NCBI GenBank assembly: GCA_009908585.1
Contig: JAAAOZ010000401.1
Coordinates: 1-5,392, forward strand
Length of the DNA stretch: 5,392 nucleotides
Direction: 5' to 3'
DNA from: Chloroflexota bacterium
GTDB lineage: Bacteria > Chloroflexota > Anaerolineae > B4-G1 > SLSP01
The position numbers were made by a program, and so were the translations under genes. Numbering within the stretch: the first letter of the stretch is position 1; every line of letters starts with the position of its first letter. The notes beneath the pieces are model-generated. The model was given only the letters and a program-made list of their open reading frames with translations. It ran no database searches and was not told the DNA's origin. This document shows positions 5,234 to 5,392 of the stretch, one piece after another.

Positions 5234-5392
5234 ATGCCAAGGCAACCAGCTTCGGGGGCCATCAATCGCACGGATTCCTCGGCGGTGGCGATGCGAGCGG
5301 TCGCTGCGACGTTGCAAGATGCCTTTGTCGATGTATGGGAGGTCGGGACGTGGCAGCAGCGGGCGCTCAATCTGATCGCGCGCGGAGGCCGG
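5234..5392 (+). CDS. Hypothetical protein, 5' part only
   Basis: Fifty-three codons are open from ATG 5234 to the window edge. The first 15 residues are polar and probably disordered; the rest could form helices (A-V-A-M-R-A-V-A-A-T-L-Q-D-A-F and onward). No signal peptide, membrane segment or known motif is visible. The gene starts 29 bp after the protease stop with no terminator between, so it probably belongs to the same operon. I do not recognise it. Confidence 0.65.
   Translation, partial: MPRQPASGAINRTDSSAVAMRAVAATLQDAFVDVWEVGTWQQRALNLIARGGR

Overview
This GC-rich window (GC not counted) reads as chromosomal DNA of a free-living bacterium. The best guess is a Chloroflexota (Anaerolineae-like) lineage. 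That rests on remembered resemblance, not a search: the site-2 protease has the N-terminal domain typical of that phylum's EGY-like proteases, the Lgt-like protein has a GCAYG-type motif (here A-C-A-W-G-R), and the TIM-barrel protein has a proline-rich tail. No rRNA, tRNA, CRISPR array, transposase or phage gene was seen.

Layout. (1) Positions 1-1158, minus strand: the first 386 codons of a membrane-anchored short-chain dehydrogenase/reductase (SDR). It runs without a stop into a C-terminal AhpD/carboxymuconolactone-decarboxylase-like domain and off the left edge. (2) Positions 1159-1562: a divergent control region with a promoter for each direction. (3) Positions 1563-2903, plus strand: a putative clan GH-A glycoside-hydrolase-like protein, with a proline-rich linker and an orphan C-terminal domain. 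(4) Positions 2904-3210: an unusually structured intergenic region. It holds a strong bidirectional hairpin terminator and four copies of a 15-bp near-palindromic element arranged symmetrically around it. Two promoter-like sequences each touch one of these elements. (5) Positions 3211-3987 and 3984-5204: a divergent Lgt-like membrane protein overlapping by ATGA with an EGY-like site-2 (M50) intramembrane metalloprotease. (6) Positions 5234-5392: the start of another gene, probably in the same operon, cut by the right edge.

How the genes may work together. Only the Lgt-like/protease pair is clearly coupled, by overlap and a shared promoter. Both products are polytopic membrane proteins of families that act on lipoproteins or membrane-embedded substrates. 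A joint role in membrane-protein maturation or regulated intramembrane proteolysis is inference. The SDR and GH-like genes look like separate transcription units.

Most noteworthy are the 2918-3154 repeat/promoter/terminator region, the SDR-AhpD fusion and the Lgt-like/protease pair. None is proven to be a new system.
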